A stretch of 48,872 nt of DNA from Candidatus Cacconaster stercorequi (GTDB taxonomy: Bacteria > Bacillota > Clostridia > Oscillospirales > Oscillospiraceae): positions 1-48,872 of the forward strand of contig JAGHUH010000008.1 in the NCBI GenBank assembly GCA_018064925.1, in the 5' to 3' direction. Of the stretch, positions 30,709 to 39,629 are shown piece after piece. A program made the translations under genes and the position numbers. The notes beneath the pieces were generated by a model. That model was not told where the DNA came from. It saw only the letters and a program-made list of their open reading frames with translations, and did not search any database. Every line of letters starts with the position of its first letter. The first letter of the stretch is position 1.

Positions 30709-31707
30709 ATGAAACGATTCTTTTCTGTACTTTTGACCATTTTTATGCTGCTCTCCCTCACCGCCTGCGGTGAGCCGAAACCGGTGGAGCAGTCCATCTT
30801 CGCTATGGATACCTACATGACGCTGGTGGCCTACGGCGACAACGCGCAGGACGCACTGGACGACTGTGCCAGGGCCATCAACGACTTGGAACGCACCCTC
30901 TCCCGCACCATAAGCAGCAGTTGTGTCGCACGACTGAACGCCGACGGCAGCTTCGCCGACGAGGAGACCGCCCGACTGGTAGATCGGGCGCTACATTACA
31001 GCACCGAGACCGGCGGCACCTTTGATATCACCATCGCCCCCCTGGTGGAGCTGTGGAACATCACCGGCGATGACCCCCATGTCCCTGCCAAGCGTGAAAT
31101 TGACGCACTTCTCCCACTGGTAGGGAGCGACCATGTCCATGTCAAGAACAGTACTGTCACACTGGACGAGGGCTGCTCCATTGACCTGGGCGGCATCGCC
31201 AAGGGGTATGCCAGCGATGTGGTGGCAGATATTTTTCGATGCCGCGGCATCGAAAGCGGCACCGTGTCACTGGGCGGCAATGTGTATGTCTGCGGCACCA
31301 AGCCCGGCGGCGAGGCGTGGACGGTGGGCATCCAAAACCCCAACGGCGGCGACTGCGCCGCCTATGTCAGTCTGACGAACACCTTTGCCGTGACCTCCGG
31401 CGGCTATCAGCGGTACTTTACCGCCGAGGACGGCACCGTCTATCAGCACATCATTGATCCCCATACCGGTGCACCGGCCCGGAGTGACCTCACCTCCGTT
31501 ACCGTGATCTGCCCCAACGGCACCTGCGCCGACGCATACTCCACCGCACTTTATGTCATGGGGGAGCAGGGCGCCATCGACTTCTGGCGCAGCCACGGTG
31601 ATTTTGACATGATCCTCATCACCGCCGACGGACGGCTGCTGTATACCCCTGCACTGACTGTTACCAAACCGGAGGGAAGCAACTATGACTTCCAGACAAT
31701 CTCCTAA
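30709..31707 (+). CDS. apbE: FAD:protein FMN transferase ApbE, lipoprotein form (332 aa)
   Basis: A lipoprotein signal (FSVLLTIFMLLSLTAC) with cysteine at about residue 19 puts the enzyme outside the membrane. ApbE motifs: AMDTYMTLVAYG, FDITIAPLVELW, DLGGIAKGYASD (FAD/Mg site), GGNVYVCG and DPHTGAPA. It transfers FMN covalently to threonine of target proteins such as RnfG/NqrC or FMN-binding-domain proteins. There is little ribosome binding site, so translation is probably coupled to recR. The 23-bp overlap with the NusG_II gene marks an operon with the Gx transporter gene. Confidence 0.92.
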   Translation: MKRFFSVLLTIFMLLSLTACGEPKPVEQSIFAMDTYMTLVAYGDNAQDALDDCARAINDLERTLSRTISSSCVARLNADGSFADEETARLVDRALHYSTETGGTFDITIAPLVELWNITGDDPHVPAKREIDALLPLVGSDHVHVKNSTVTLDEGCSIDLGGIAKGYASDVVADIFRCRGIESGTVSLGGNVYVCGTKPGGEAWTVGIQNPNGGDCAAYVSLTNTFAVTSGGYQRYFTAEDGTVYQHIIDPHTGAPARSDLTSVTVICPNGTCADAYSTALYVMGEQGAIDFWRSHGDFDMILITADGRLLYTPALTVTKPEGSNYDFQTIS

Positions 31708-32095
31708 ACTGAAGCCCTCTCCATGGGATGCCATCGTGGTGGCCGCGGTCATCGCGCTGGGCGTGTTTGTAACGGTGGTATTCTACGGTGGCAAAAGCGC
31801 CGATCACGACCTGAAATGCGTGGTCAGCGCAGGAAGTAAAACCGTGGATACCATCGCGCTGCGGGATGCGGCGAAAGCCCCCATTGCACGCACCTATCAG
31901 GGCAACGGTTACACCCTGCATATGACTGTCACCGCCGACGGTGTCTGCGTCAGCGAGTCGGACTGCCCGTCGCAGGACTGTGTACATACCGGCACCATCA
32001 CCCGATCCGGACAGAGCATTGTCTGCCTTCCTGCTCAGATCGTCATTCATCTGGAGGGTACCGCCAACAGCGGGCCCGATGTGATCGTGGGGTGA
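31685..32095 (+). CDS. NusG domain II-containing protein (136 aa)
   Basis: One N-terminal membrane anchor (AIVVAAVIALGVFVTVVFYG) followed by an extracytoplasmic NusG_II-type beta domain. Its conserved ESDCPSQDCVHTGTI motif carries two cysteines that probably form a disulfide or metal site. The family is regularly found beside ApbE and Gx transporter genes. GGAGGG precedes the ATG, which lies inside apbE's end. It is likely to serve an envelope flavin or electron-transfer system; its biochemical role is not established. Confidence 0.85.
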   Translation: MTSRQSPKLKPSPWDAIVVAAVIALGVFVTVVFYGGKSADHDLKCVVSAGSKTVDTIALRDAAKAPIARTYQGNGYTLHMTVTADGVCVSESDCPSQDCVHTGTITRSGQSIVCLPAQIVIHLEGTANSGPDVIVG

Positions 32096-32100
32096 CGGGT

Positions 32101-32613
32101 ATGAAGATTACGACGAAAAAACTGGCGCTGTGCGCCGTATTGACGGCACTGGCACTGGGATTGAGCACACTGGAAAACCTGTTTCCCATCTCGCTGGTGG
32201 TACCGCTGCCCGGCGTGAAGCTGGGCCTTGCCAATATCGTCACGGTGTTCGCGCTGTACGAGCTGGGGGCTCCCTCGGCACTGGTCATCCTTGTGGCGCG
32301 GTGTCTGCTGGGTTCCCTGTTCGCCGGCAACGCCTCGGCGCTAATCTTTTCTCTGCTGGGCGGCTTCACCGCCATGCTGGTGATGATCGCACTCAAGCAG
32401 CTGCCCGTCCTGTCCATCTACGGCGTATCCATCGGCGGCGCGGCGGCACATAACATCGGCCAGATGGGCGCCGCCATCATCACACTGGGCAACACCATGG
32501 TGCTGGGCTATCTCCCCTTCCTGCTGGCGGTGTCGCTGTTCACCGGCGCACTTACCGGATTTGTCAGCGGACTTCTGTTCCGCGCCATGAAAAACATCAA
32601 TCTCTCCCACTAA
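32101..32613 (+). CDS. Gx transporter family membrane protein (HepS component I-like, 170 aa)
   Basis: About five membrane helices in 170 residues; PGVKLGLANIVTVFALY and the Gly/Ala-rich SIGGAAAHNIGQMGAAII segment are family hallmarks (PF07456, formerly heptaprenyl diphosphate synthase component I, now called Gx transporter). The substrate is not established; quinone- or flavin-related roles have been proposed from gene neighbourhood. The ATG at 32101 has only GGGT upstream; a GTG at 32092 overlapping the previous stop is possible. It follows apbE and NusG_II. Confidence 0.85.
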   Translation: MKITTKKLALCAVLTALALGLSTLENLFPISLVVPLPGVKLGLANIVTVFALYELGAPSALVILVARCLLGSLFAGNASALIFSLLGGFTAMLVMIALKQLPVLSIYGVSIGGAAAHNIGQMGAAIITLGNTMVLGYLPFLLAVSLFTGALTGFVSGLLFRAMKNINLSH

Positions 32614-32627
32614 AAGGAGGCAATATA

Positions 32628-33671
32628 ATGGATAAAAAAGATAAGATCATACTCCAGCAGTTGGATGTTATCCGCTCCATGTCGGAAAACAACCTCAAAC
32701 GCATGGGCAATGATTTCTGGGGAACTCCCTTTGAGGGCATTCTGGATACCCCCTCGTCTGCCGACAGCGAGAAAAAGAACACGCCCCCTACTGCCGACGC
32801 CAAGCCCGGCGACACCGCTCCGGCAGAGGCAGAGGTCACCCCGCCCGAAAAGATTGAGGATCTGCTGGCAGAGCTGGACGGCTATGTGGGTCTGAAAGAA
32901 ATCAAGGAAGAGGTGCACAGCCTGATCAACATGGTGCAGGTCTACAAGCTGCGACGCGAAAACGGCCTGCCCACCACGGATATGTCGCTGCACATGGTGT
33001 TCTCCGGCAACCCCGGCACCGGCAAAACCACCGTGGCCCGCATCATGGCGCGGATCTACCACTCTCTGGGCATCCTGTCCAAGGGACAGCTGGTGGAGGT
33101 GGATCGAAGCGGTCTGGTGGCCGGCTATGTGGGACAGACCGCCATCAAGACCCAGAAGGTCATTGAAAAAGCCATGGGCGGCGTGCTGTTCATCGACGAG
33201 GCCTACGCCCTCAACGGCAAAAGCGAAAACGACTTTGGTCAGGAGGCCATCGACACCGTGCTGAAGGCCATGGAGGATCACCGCGACGATCTGGTGGTGA
33301 TCGTGGCGGGCTATACGGAGCTGATGGACAAGTTCATCCACTCCAATCCGGGTCTTGAGAGCCGTTTCAACCGTTTTCTGGAGTTCGCCGACTACACCAC
33401 CGACGAGCTGCTTGCCATCTTCCACAGCCAGTGCAAGAAGGGATTTTACCAGCTGGATGAGGGCGTGGAGGAGTTGATCCGCGACTACATCACGGAGGAA
33501 AACACCGATCCGGAGACCTTCGGCAACGGACGCGGCGTCCGCAATATCTTTGAGCATATTCTGGTGGCACAGAACAACCGTCTGGCCAAGATGGAAAATG
33601 TCACCCGGGACGATCTGATGAAGATCACGCAGGACGACATCCTACACGCCCGGGGCAAGATTGACGAGTGA
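32628..33671 (+). CDS. CbbX/SpoVK-type AAA+ ATPase (347 aa)
   Basis: A variable, Pro-rich N-terminus (to about residue 75) leads into a CbbX-like AAA+ domain: GYVGLKEIKEEV, Walker A SGNPGTGKTT (about residues 125-134), Walker B VLFIDEAY, sensor regions VIVAGYTELMDKF and the arginine-finger segment NPGLESRFNRFL. Related proteins are SpoVK, CbbX (rubisco activase) and ESX EccA. Its target here is unknown; no sporulation or rubisco gene adjoins it. AAAAGGAGG precedes the ATG at 32628. It ends at a perfect terminator. Confidence 0.88.
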   Translation: MDKKDKIILQQLDVIRSMSENNLKRMGNDFWGTPFEGILDTPSSADSEKKNTPPTADAKPGDTAPAEAEVTPPEKIEDLLAELDGYVGLKEIKEEVHSLINMVQVYKLRRENGLPTTDMSLHMVFSGNPGTGKTTVARIMARIYHSLGILSKGQLVEVDRSGLVAGYVGQTAIKTQKVIEKAMGGVLFIDEAYALNGKSENDFGQEAIDTVLKAMEDHRDDLVVIVAGYTELMDKFIHSNPGLESRFNRFLEFADYTTDELLAIFHSQCKKGFYQLDEGVEELIRDYITEENTDPETFGNGRGVRNIFEHILVAQNNRLAKMENVTRDDLMKITQDDILHARGKIDE

Positions 33672-33685
33672 CCTGTAAGCAAACA

Positions 33686-33716
33686 AAAAAGTCACCCCCA
33701 CAGGGGGTGACTTTTT
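33686..33716. terminator. Bidirectional terminator
   Basis: AAAAAGTCACCCCC-ACA-GGGGGTGACTTTTT, a near-perfect stem with a 3-base loop shared by convergent genes. Confidence 0.95.
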
Positions 33717-33717
33717 G

Positions 33718-34200
33718 TTATTCTTTTACCCAATCGTACGCAAGGCGCGGCGTTCCGTCGGGAACATAGATGATCCCGCGGCGCTGAAAGCCACATCTTT
33801 CCACAGCACGCTGCATGGTCAGATTGCTCTCATGCGTATCCACGCGGATGTGGTCAATCTGCGTGCTCATCCAACGGAACACCTCCGCCATCACGCCGCG
33901 GTGCGTTCCGTCGCTGCCCAAACGGTGCAATGTGCCGTATTCGGTATCACTGCGCCATGTGCCGCCCTCGATGACAGCATAGGTAGGGTCGTCGCCCACG
34001 ATAAAGGCAAACACGGCGCAGATCCCGTCATCCTCCAGCACATAGAGCTGACCCAGACGGATATCGTTTTCCAGCTTGCTCTCCGGACGATCCTTACCGC
34101 CCCACTGCACCGTGTTGCCGTGATTGCGCATATACTGCCGTGCGGCAGCGTAGACCTCCAGAATACGGGGCAGATCGCCTATTGTTGCCGTTCTCACCAT
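33718..34200 (-). CDS. GNAT-family N-acetyltransferase (160 aa)
   Basis: A GNAT fold: strand MVRTATIGDLPRILEVYAAAR, central GICAVFAFIVGD and the motif A region GSDGTHRGVMAEVFRWM (a degenerate acetyl-CoA pyrophosphate loop), then HESNLTMQRAVERCGFQRRGII. The substrate cannot be told. The start at 34200 is chosen because GGAG lies seven bases upstream, within the end of the yfbR-like gene, whose stop is 4 bases before it. It is the last gene of the mtaB - yfbR - GNAT minus-strand operon. Confidence 0.85.
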   Translation of the reverse strand: MVRTATIGDLPRILEVYAAARQYMRNHGNTVQWGGKDRPESKLENDIRLGQLYVLEDDGICAVFAFIVGDDPTYAVIEGGTWRSDTEYGTLHRLGSDGTHRGVMAEVFRWMSTQIDHIRVDTHESNLTMQRAVERCGFQRRGIIYVPDGTPRLAYDWVKE

Positions 34201-34204
34201 GGCG

Positions 34205-34777
34205 TTACTCCAGTTCATCCAGCGTCAATTGGAAGCCGGGCATAAAGTGCTCCATAAAATATGCCACCTCGGGCATGGCGTATTCCTGCAACGCCGCCAG
34301 CGTCTGCTCGGCAGCCTTGCGGAACTCGGTATTGCCCGCTTTCAGCTCCTCCACGCATTTGATATAGGCTGACAGCTTGTCGGCGGCTTTCACCAGCTGC
34401 TCCACCCGCTCATCCGCCGGCTGCAAAATCTCATCGTAGGTGGGCTGCAATTCCTCCGGCAGCATCTTCAAAAGCTTCTCGCAGGCGATGGATTCCACCT
34501 GCTTATAAGCATCGCGGATATCCGGGTTATAGTACTTGATGGGCGTGGGTAGGTCGCCGGTGAGGATCTCGCTGGCATCGTGGTACAGCGCCGCCACCGC
34601 TACCTGTCCGGGGTCCGTCTGCTGAGAAAAATACTCGTTGCCAATCACTGCCAGCGCATGGGCCAGCATGGCCACCTGATGGCTGTGCTCCTGAATATTC
34701 TCGGTATAGCTGTTGCGCATCAGCGCCCAGCGGTTGATGAACCGCATCCGGTTCATATAGGCAAAAAAATGACTCAT
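34205..34777 (-). CDS. yfbR: HD-domain 5'-nucleotidase, YfbR-like (190 aa)
   Basis: HD-superfamily phosphohydrolase: the metal ligands appear in NIQEHSHQVAMLAH, ALYHDASEILTGDLPTPIKY (HD pair and following Glu/Asp) and the late KAADKLSAYIKC. This pattern and length match YfbR, a deoxyribonucleoside 5'-monophosphatase. Its start overlaps the mtaB stop by 4 bases (ATGA). Confidence 0.9.
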   Translation of the reverse strand: MSHFFAYMNRMRFINRWALMRNSYTENIQEHSHQVAMLAHALAVIGNEYFSQQTDPGQVAVAALYHDASEILTGDLPTPIKYYNPDIRDAYKQVESIACEKLLKMLPEELQPTYDEILQPADERVEQLVKAADKLSAYIKCVEELKAGNTEFRKAAEQTLAALQEYAMPEVAYFMEHFMPGFQLTLDELE

Positions 34778-36060
34778 TTTACAATTTCTCCCAACAGTAC
34801 ATCGCCGTCCACGGCGGTAATCGTTACATCAAGCACCTGATTGTGAAGGTCGCTGCCCACCACCGCCACCATCATATAGTTGGGGGCGTGACCGGCATAG
34901 CGGCCGTCTCTGGGCTGCTCAAACAGCACCGGATAGGTGCGGCCCACGCACGCCTCCAGATAGCGGTGGTGCATCCTCTCCGCCACCGCCGCGGCGCGAT
35001 GGGCGCGTTCATCCTTAACGGGGCCCTGAATCTGCGGCATTTTGGCCGCCGGGGTACCGGGACGAATGGAATAAGGGAAGATGTGCATATCGGCAAAAGC
35101 GCACTTTTCAATGAACGCCAGCGTCTGGGCAAATTCCTCCTCCGTTTCGCCGGGAAAGCCGGTGATCAGGTCGGTGGTCACGGCGGGATGGTCAAAGTAT
35201 TCGTTTAGCTGGCGCACCGATTCATAGTACCGTGCCGTGTCGTATTTGCGATTCATCCGCTTGAGTGTGGCATCACAGCCGGACTGCATGGACAGATGGA
35301 AATGCGGGCACAGGTTGGGCAGCTTCACCGCTCGGCGGCAGAAGTCCTCGGTGATGGTGCGGGGCTCCAGCGAGCCAAGGCGAATGCGCATCTCCCCGGC
35401 AGCGGCGCTGATGGCCTCCAACAGGTCGATCAGCGTGGTGCCGTCCTTGAAATCGTGACCGTAGGAGGAGATCTCGATGCCCGTCACCACGATCTCGCGG
35501 TAGCCCTCGGCACGAAGCTGCGCCGTCTGCTCCACCGCCACGGAAAGCGGCAGCGAGCGCACCGGGCCGCGGGCATAGGGAATGATGCAGTAGGTGCAGA
35601 AATTCACACAGCCGTCCTCCACCTTCAGCATGGCGCGGGTACGCTCCGCCATACCGCCGGCAGGCAAAATCTCAAAGCAGCGGCGGCGCAGCGCGTCATC
35701 CACCAGCATCATCGGCTCATGCTCCGCGGCCGCCTGCTCCAGAAGATCCAGAAACGCCATGCGGTCACCGGTACCGGCAATCAGATCAATATCCAACTCC
35801 GCGGCCTCCCGGGGATGCGTCTGCACATAGCAGCCGCAGGCCGCCACCACGGCGGCGGGATTATTCTTTTTGCAGCGCCGGATCATCTGGCGTGATTTCT
35901 TATCGCTGACCGCCGTCACCGAGCAGGTATTGACAATGTAGGCGTCCGCCGTATCCTCGAAGGGTACCAGTGTGTGACCCCGACGGGTAAGCTCCTGCTC
36001 CATGGCCTGCGTCTCATATTGATTGACCTTGCAGCCAAGGGTATAAATGGCAATTCGCAT
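34774..36060 (-). CDS. mtaB: tRNA t6A37 methylthiotransferase MtaB (428 aa)
   Basis: A radical-SAM methylthiotransferase. The N-terminal domain has the first cluster cysteines (TLGCKVNQYE, VNTCSVT, ACGCYVQTHP). The radical SAM motif is CTYCIIPYARG. TRAM follows in the last 60 residues. It converts t6A to ms2t6A at position 37 of ANN-decoding tRNAs, using two 4Fe-4S clusters. The start at 36060 has AAGGAG ten bases upstream. The divergent cysteine desulfurase gene next door could supply sulfur for its clusters. Confidence 0.93.
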   Translation of the reverse strand: MRIAIYTLGCKVNQYETQAMEQELTRRGHTLVPFEDTADAYIVNTCSVTAVSDKKSRQMIRRCKKNNPAAVVAACGCYVQTHPREAAELDIDLIAGTGDRMAFLDLLEQAAAEHEPMMLVDDALRRRCFEILPAGGMAERTRAMLKVEDGCVNFCTYCIIPYARGPVRSLPLSVAVEQTAQLRAEGYREIVVTGIEISSYGHDFKDGTTLIDLLEAISAAAGEMRIRLGSLEPRTITEDFCRRAVKLPNLCPHFHLSMQSGCDATLKRMNRKYDTARYYESVRQLNEYFDHPAVTTDLITGFPGETEEEFAQTLAFIEKCAFADMHIFPYSIRPGTPAAKMPQIQGPVKDERAHRAAAVAERMHHRYLEACVGRTYPVLFEQPRDGRYAGHAPNYMMVAVVGSDLHNQVLDVTITAVDGDVLLGEIVK

Positions 36061-36170
36061 GAGAGGTTCTCCTTGCACTTTTTGTGCGTTTTTTGTATAA
36101 TAATTATTTGTATTATAATGTATTCTTCCGCCGGTGGCAAGACTCCGGCTTGATGAAATTGAGGTGCCAT

Positions 36171-37304
36171 ATGATTTATCTGGATCACGCCGCCACCACG
36201 CCGGTTCCCAAGGCCGTGGCGGACACTATGTACGATGTACTGACCACGCAGTTCGGCAATCCCTCTGCCCAGTATCCCTACGGACAGGACGCCAAAAAGC
36301 TGGTAGAGCGATACCGTCAGACCATTGCCGATGCGCTGGGATGCGCGCCCCGCAGCCTGTACTTTACCTCCTGCGGCACAGAAAGCGACAACTGGGCCAT
36401 CCATGCCGCCGTATGGCAGGGGCGTCACACGGGCAAGCATATCATCACCACCGCTGTGGAGCACAACGCCATTCTGGAGCCGTGCAAGTGGCTGGAAAAA
36501 CAGGGCTATGAGGTCACCTATCTGGTGCCCGACAAGACGGGAAACATCAGCGTGGAGCAGGTAGCTTCGGCCCTGCGGGAGGATACCGTCCTTGTAAGCA
36601 TGATGCTGGTGAACAACGAGACCGGCTGTATCTTCCCGGTGAAGGAGACGGCACAGCTGCTCCGGACGCGCAAAAGCCGCGCACTTTTGCACTGCGATGC
36701 CGTGCAGGGTTTTTTGAAGGTGGACTGCGATCCCGTGCGCTGGGGCGTGGACATGATGAGCTTTTCGGCTCACAAGATCGGCGGCCCCAAGGGCATCGGC
36801 GCGCTGTATATTTCGGACAGCTTCCGCAATGTGCGGCCTCTGCTGCCCGGCGGCGGTCAGGAGGGCGGCCTGCGCTCCGGTACCGAGGCCACCGCGCAGA
36901 TTGCAGGCTTTGCCAAGGCCGTGGAGCTGCGGCGGGAAAATCTTACCGAAAAGCTGCAGCACATGGCAGACATCAAGGCGTACTGCCGAGAAAAGCTCCT
37001 GACCATCCCCACCGTGGTGGAGGTGGGCAAGGGCACCGCACCCCACATTCTGTCCGTGGCACTGCCCGGCTATCCCAGCGCCAACATCGTCACCGATCTG
37101 GGCGCACAGGGCATCTGCATCAGCGCCGGCTCCGCCTGCCACAAGGGCAAGAGCAGCCATGTGGTCAGCGCACTGGGTCTTGACAAGCGCACCGCCGCCG
37201 GTGTCATCCGCATTTCCTTCGGACCTGACACCACCCAAGCGGAGATCGACGCGCTGTATGAGGCGCTGAAGCAGCACAAGGAGCGGCGCTTCGCCATGCT
37301 GTAA
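36171..37304 (+). CDS. Cysteine desulfurase (NifS/IscS-like, 377 aa)
   Basis: A PLP-dependent aminotransferase-fold enzyme: N-terminal YLDHAATTP, PLP-binding histidine region AVEHNAIL, the Schiff-base lysine in SFSAHKIGGPKG (about K202), and the active-site cysteine in SAGSACHKGKSS (about C323) on the loop typical of the NifS/IscS group. It removes sulfur from cysteine as a persulfide for Fe-S clusters or tRNA thiolation. GAGGTG precedes the ATG at 36171. It diverges from mtaB across 110 bases. The following MATE gene is 24 bases away. No iscU neighbour is visible. Confidence 0.93.
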   Translation: MIYLDHAATTPVPKAVADTMYDVLTTQFGNPSAQYPYGQDAKKLVERYRQTIADALGCAPRSLYFTSCGTESDNWAIHAAVWQGRHTGKHIITTAVEHNAILEPCKWLEKQGYEVTYLVPDKTGNISVEQVASALREDTVLVSMMLVNNETGCIFPVKETAQLLRTRKSRALLHCDAVQGFLKVDCDPVRWGVDMMSFSAHKIGGPKGIGALYISDSFRNVRPLLPGGGQEGGLRSGTEATAQIAGFAKAVELRRENLTEKLQHMADIKAYCREKLLTIPTVVEVGKGTAPHILSVALPGYPSANIVTDLGAQGICISAGSACHKGKSSHVVSALGLDKRTAAGVIRISFGPDTTQAEIDALYEALKQHKERRFAML

Positions 37305-37328
37305 ATCCACTTTCACCAAGGAGCTTCT

Positions 37329-38723
37329 ATGTTCAAAATATTTCAACGCGAGTCGGGCTTTTACCGCTATCTATGGCGCTTGAGTCTGCCCATGATACTG
37401 CAAAATCTCATTACCTTCTCGCTGGGGCTTATCGACACCTTTATGGTCAGCCAACTGGGCAACACCGAGATGGCCGCCGTCACCACCGCCAATGTGCCGG
37501 TGTTCCTGCTGATCTCCATCGTGTTCGGCGTACAGAGCGGCCTTGGCATCCTGATCAGCCAATATTGGGGCAAGAAGGACATGGACGGGATCAGCCGTGC
37601 GCTGGGCGTGGCCTCCTGGCTGGGTACGGGGATCGCCCTTTTGCTGGCCATCGCATTTTTCCTGTTCCCCATTCCCATTATGGATCTTCTCAGCAACAAT
37701 CATGAGCTCAGCGTGCTGGGTGCGCCGTATCTGCGGATCATCGGCTTTTCCTATGTGTTCAATATGCTCTCCTCTGCCTATGTCAGCGCACAGCGCAGCG
37801 TGGAAAACCCCAACTTCGGCATGAAGCTGTTTGGTTTTTCCACCGTGCTGAACACGGGATTGAACTATCTGCTGATCTTCGGCAAGCTGGGCTTCCCCAT
37901 GCTGGGCATCCGGGGCGCGGCACTGGCCACCCTGTGCGCCCGCATCTCCGAGTTCCTGATCTGCCTCGTCTATGCCCTGCGCAGCAAAACCATTCCGCTG
38001 AATTTGTCAGCGTTCTTCCGCCCCGGCTGGGAGATGGCACGACGCTTCGTCAGATACTCCTCCCCCGTCATCCTCAACGAGATCGGCTGGGGGCTGGGCA
38101 ACAGCCTGCTGACGGTTATTCTGGGGCACACCGCCCAATCCGTGGAGTATTTGGCAGCGTACAGCGTCACCGGCAATCTGGGACGGCTTTCGCTGGTGGT
38201 CTGCTTCGGTCTGGGTGCCGCCACCGCCGTGCTGGTGGGCAAGGCCATCGGCGAGGGGCAGACCCACGATCAGGTGATGTCCCTCAGCCGGACGCTGCTG
38301 GCATTCACCGCCGCAGTAGGTGCCGCGCTGGCGGCGTGCTGCATCATTCTGGTGCCAATCTTGTTCCGGCCGGTGATCTTCCCGCTGTTCAAGCTGACCG
38401 GCTACTCCGTGACGATTGCCACGGCGCTGGCTGTCAGTGCCTTTGCCGCCATCCCGCTGCACGCCTATTCCATCTCCGCCGTCACCGGCGTACTGCGCTC
38501 CGGCGGTGATGTGATCTGGGCCACCGTACTGGATCTGATGCCACAATGGCTGTTTTCTCTGGCGCCAACGGCACTATTCGCTCTGGTGCTGAAAACCGGC
38601 TGCTGGCCCATTGCCATTGCCACGCAGGCCGAGGGCATTTTGAAAGTGCCCTTCTGCTTTGCCCGAATCCGCACCGGCAAGTGGATCCATGATGTCACCG
38701 TGTCAGAAAAGGAGAAGCTATGA
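37329..38723 (+). CDS. MATE family efflux transporter (464 aa)
   Basis: Twelve hydrophobic segments in two related halves; the first begins LWRLSLPMILQNLITFSLGL with the family's typical VMVSQLGN-like loop (TFMVSQLGNTEMAAV). MATE transporters export cationic drugs or metabolites using Na+ or H+ gradients. The substrate is unknown. AAGGAG precedes the ATG at 37329. Its last codons overlap rlmA by 4 bases, implying a shared transcript. Confidence 0.9.
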   Translation: MFKIFQRESGFYRYLWRLSLPMILQNLITFSLGLIDTFMVSQLGNTEMAAVTTANVPVFLLISIVFGVQSGLGILISQYWGKKDMDGISRALGVASWLGTGIALLLAIAFFLFPIPIMDLLSNNHELSVLGAPYLRIIGFSYVFNMLSSAYVSAQRSVENPNFGMKLFGFSTVLNTGLNYLLIFGKLGFPMLGIRGAALATLCARISEFLICLVYALRSKTIPLNLSAFFRPGWEMARRFVRYSSPVILNEIGWGLGNSLLTVILGHTAQSVEYLAAYSVTGNLGRLSLVVCFGLGAATAVLVGKAIGEGQTHDQVMSLSRTLLAFTAAVGAALAACCIILVPILFRPVIFPLFKLTGYSVTIATALAVSAFAAIPLHAYSISAVTGVLRSGGDVIWATVLDLMPQWLFSLAPTALFALVLKTGCWPIAIATQAEGILKVPFCFARIRTGKWIHDVTVSEKEKL

Positions 38724-39541
38724 GTCTTTTCATCTGTCCCATCTGCGGCGCACCGCTGCAGCGCGGAGCACATACCTATACCTGTCCCAACCGCCACAGC
38801 TATGATCTGGCCAAGGAGGGGCACACCCACCTGCTGCCCGCCAACCGCAAAAACAGCAAGATGCCCGGTGATGACAAGGGCATGGCCGCGGCGCGTGCCG
38901 CCTTTTTGAGCAAAGACTACTACGCGCCGCTGAAGGACGCCCTGTGCGAGCTGGCAATCGCCCACACAGGCGATGCGCCCTGCGTACTGGACACCGGCTG
39001 CGGCGAGGGCTACTATACCAGCGCCATCTATCACGCTCTGCGGGATGCCGGCAAGGCGCCGCAAATGGCGGGCATCGACATCTCCAAGTTCATCCTGCGT
39101 CTGGCAGCCAAGCGGGAGAAGGCCGTGGAGTTCGCCGTGGCCTCCTCCTATCATCTGCCGGTTGGAGACGCGTCCATCGACTTTCTGCTGAACTGCTTTT
39201 CTCCCCTGGCACTGGACGAATTTCGCCGCTGTTTGCGTTCCGGCGGCCACTTTGCCTATGTGGTGCCGTCGGAAAAGCACCTGTGGGAGCTGAAAGAGGT
39301 GCTCTATGACCACCCCTATCCCAACGAGGTGAAGGAGACGCCTTACGAGGGCTTCCGCTATGTGACCATCCGCCATGTGGAGGGCATGATGCATCTGACC
39401 TCACAGGAGGACATTCACGCCCTGTTCCAGATGACCCCCTACTATTGGAAAACACCCAAATCGGGATGTGAGCGCCTTAACGCGCTGAACACCTTGGACT
39501 GCCGTATTTCCTTTGACATCCATGTGTTTCAAAAGCTGTAA
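38720..39541 (+). CDS. rlmA: 23S rRNA (guanine-N1-)-methyltransferase RlmA (273 aa)
   Basis: The N-terminal zinc finger (C6, C9, C22, H26) recognises the rRNA hairpin. The SAM domain follows (VLDTGCGEGYYTSAI, AGIDISKFILRLAAKRE, FLLNCFSPLALDEFRR). The length and the KEGHTHLLP stretch match RlmA(I/II), which methylates G745 or G748 of 23S rRNA; RlmA(II)-type modification affects tylosin binding. It overlaps the MATE gene by 4 bases. Confidence 0.93.
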   Translation: MSLFICPICGAPLQRGAHTYTCPNRHSYDLAKEGHTHLLPANRKNSKMPGDDKGMAAARAAFLSKDYYAPLKDALCELAIAHTGDAPCVLDTGCGEGYYTSAIYHALRDAGKAPQMAGIDISKFILRLAAKREKAVEFAVASSYHLPVGDASIDFLLNCFSPLALDEFRRCLRSGGHFAYVVPSEKHLWELKEVLYDHPYPNEVKETPYEGFRYVTIRHVEGMMHLTSQEDIHALFQMTPYYWKTPKSGCERLNALNTLDCRISFDIHVFQKL

Positions 39542-39560
39542 AAAAGCAAATATCCCACGC

Positions 39561-39592
39561 AAAAGAGGGACGACAGCGTCGTCCCTCTTTTT
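39561..39592. terminator. Bidirectional terminator
   Basis: AAAAGAGGGACGAC-AGC-GTCGTCCCTCTTTTT; it ends rlmA and the convergent ABC permease gene 38 bases away. Confidence 0.95.
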
Positions 39593-39629
39593 ATTTCTGT
39601 ATGCGGCGTGTCGCAACGCTCTATTCTTT

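Noticed and set aside
35916-37346. Long minus-strand reading frame opposite the cysteine desulfurase gene
   Set aside because: Antisense shadow of a convincing gene; composition not protein-like.
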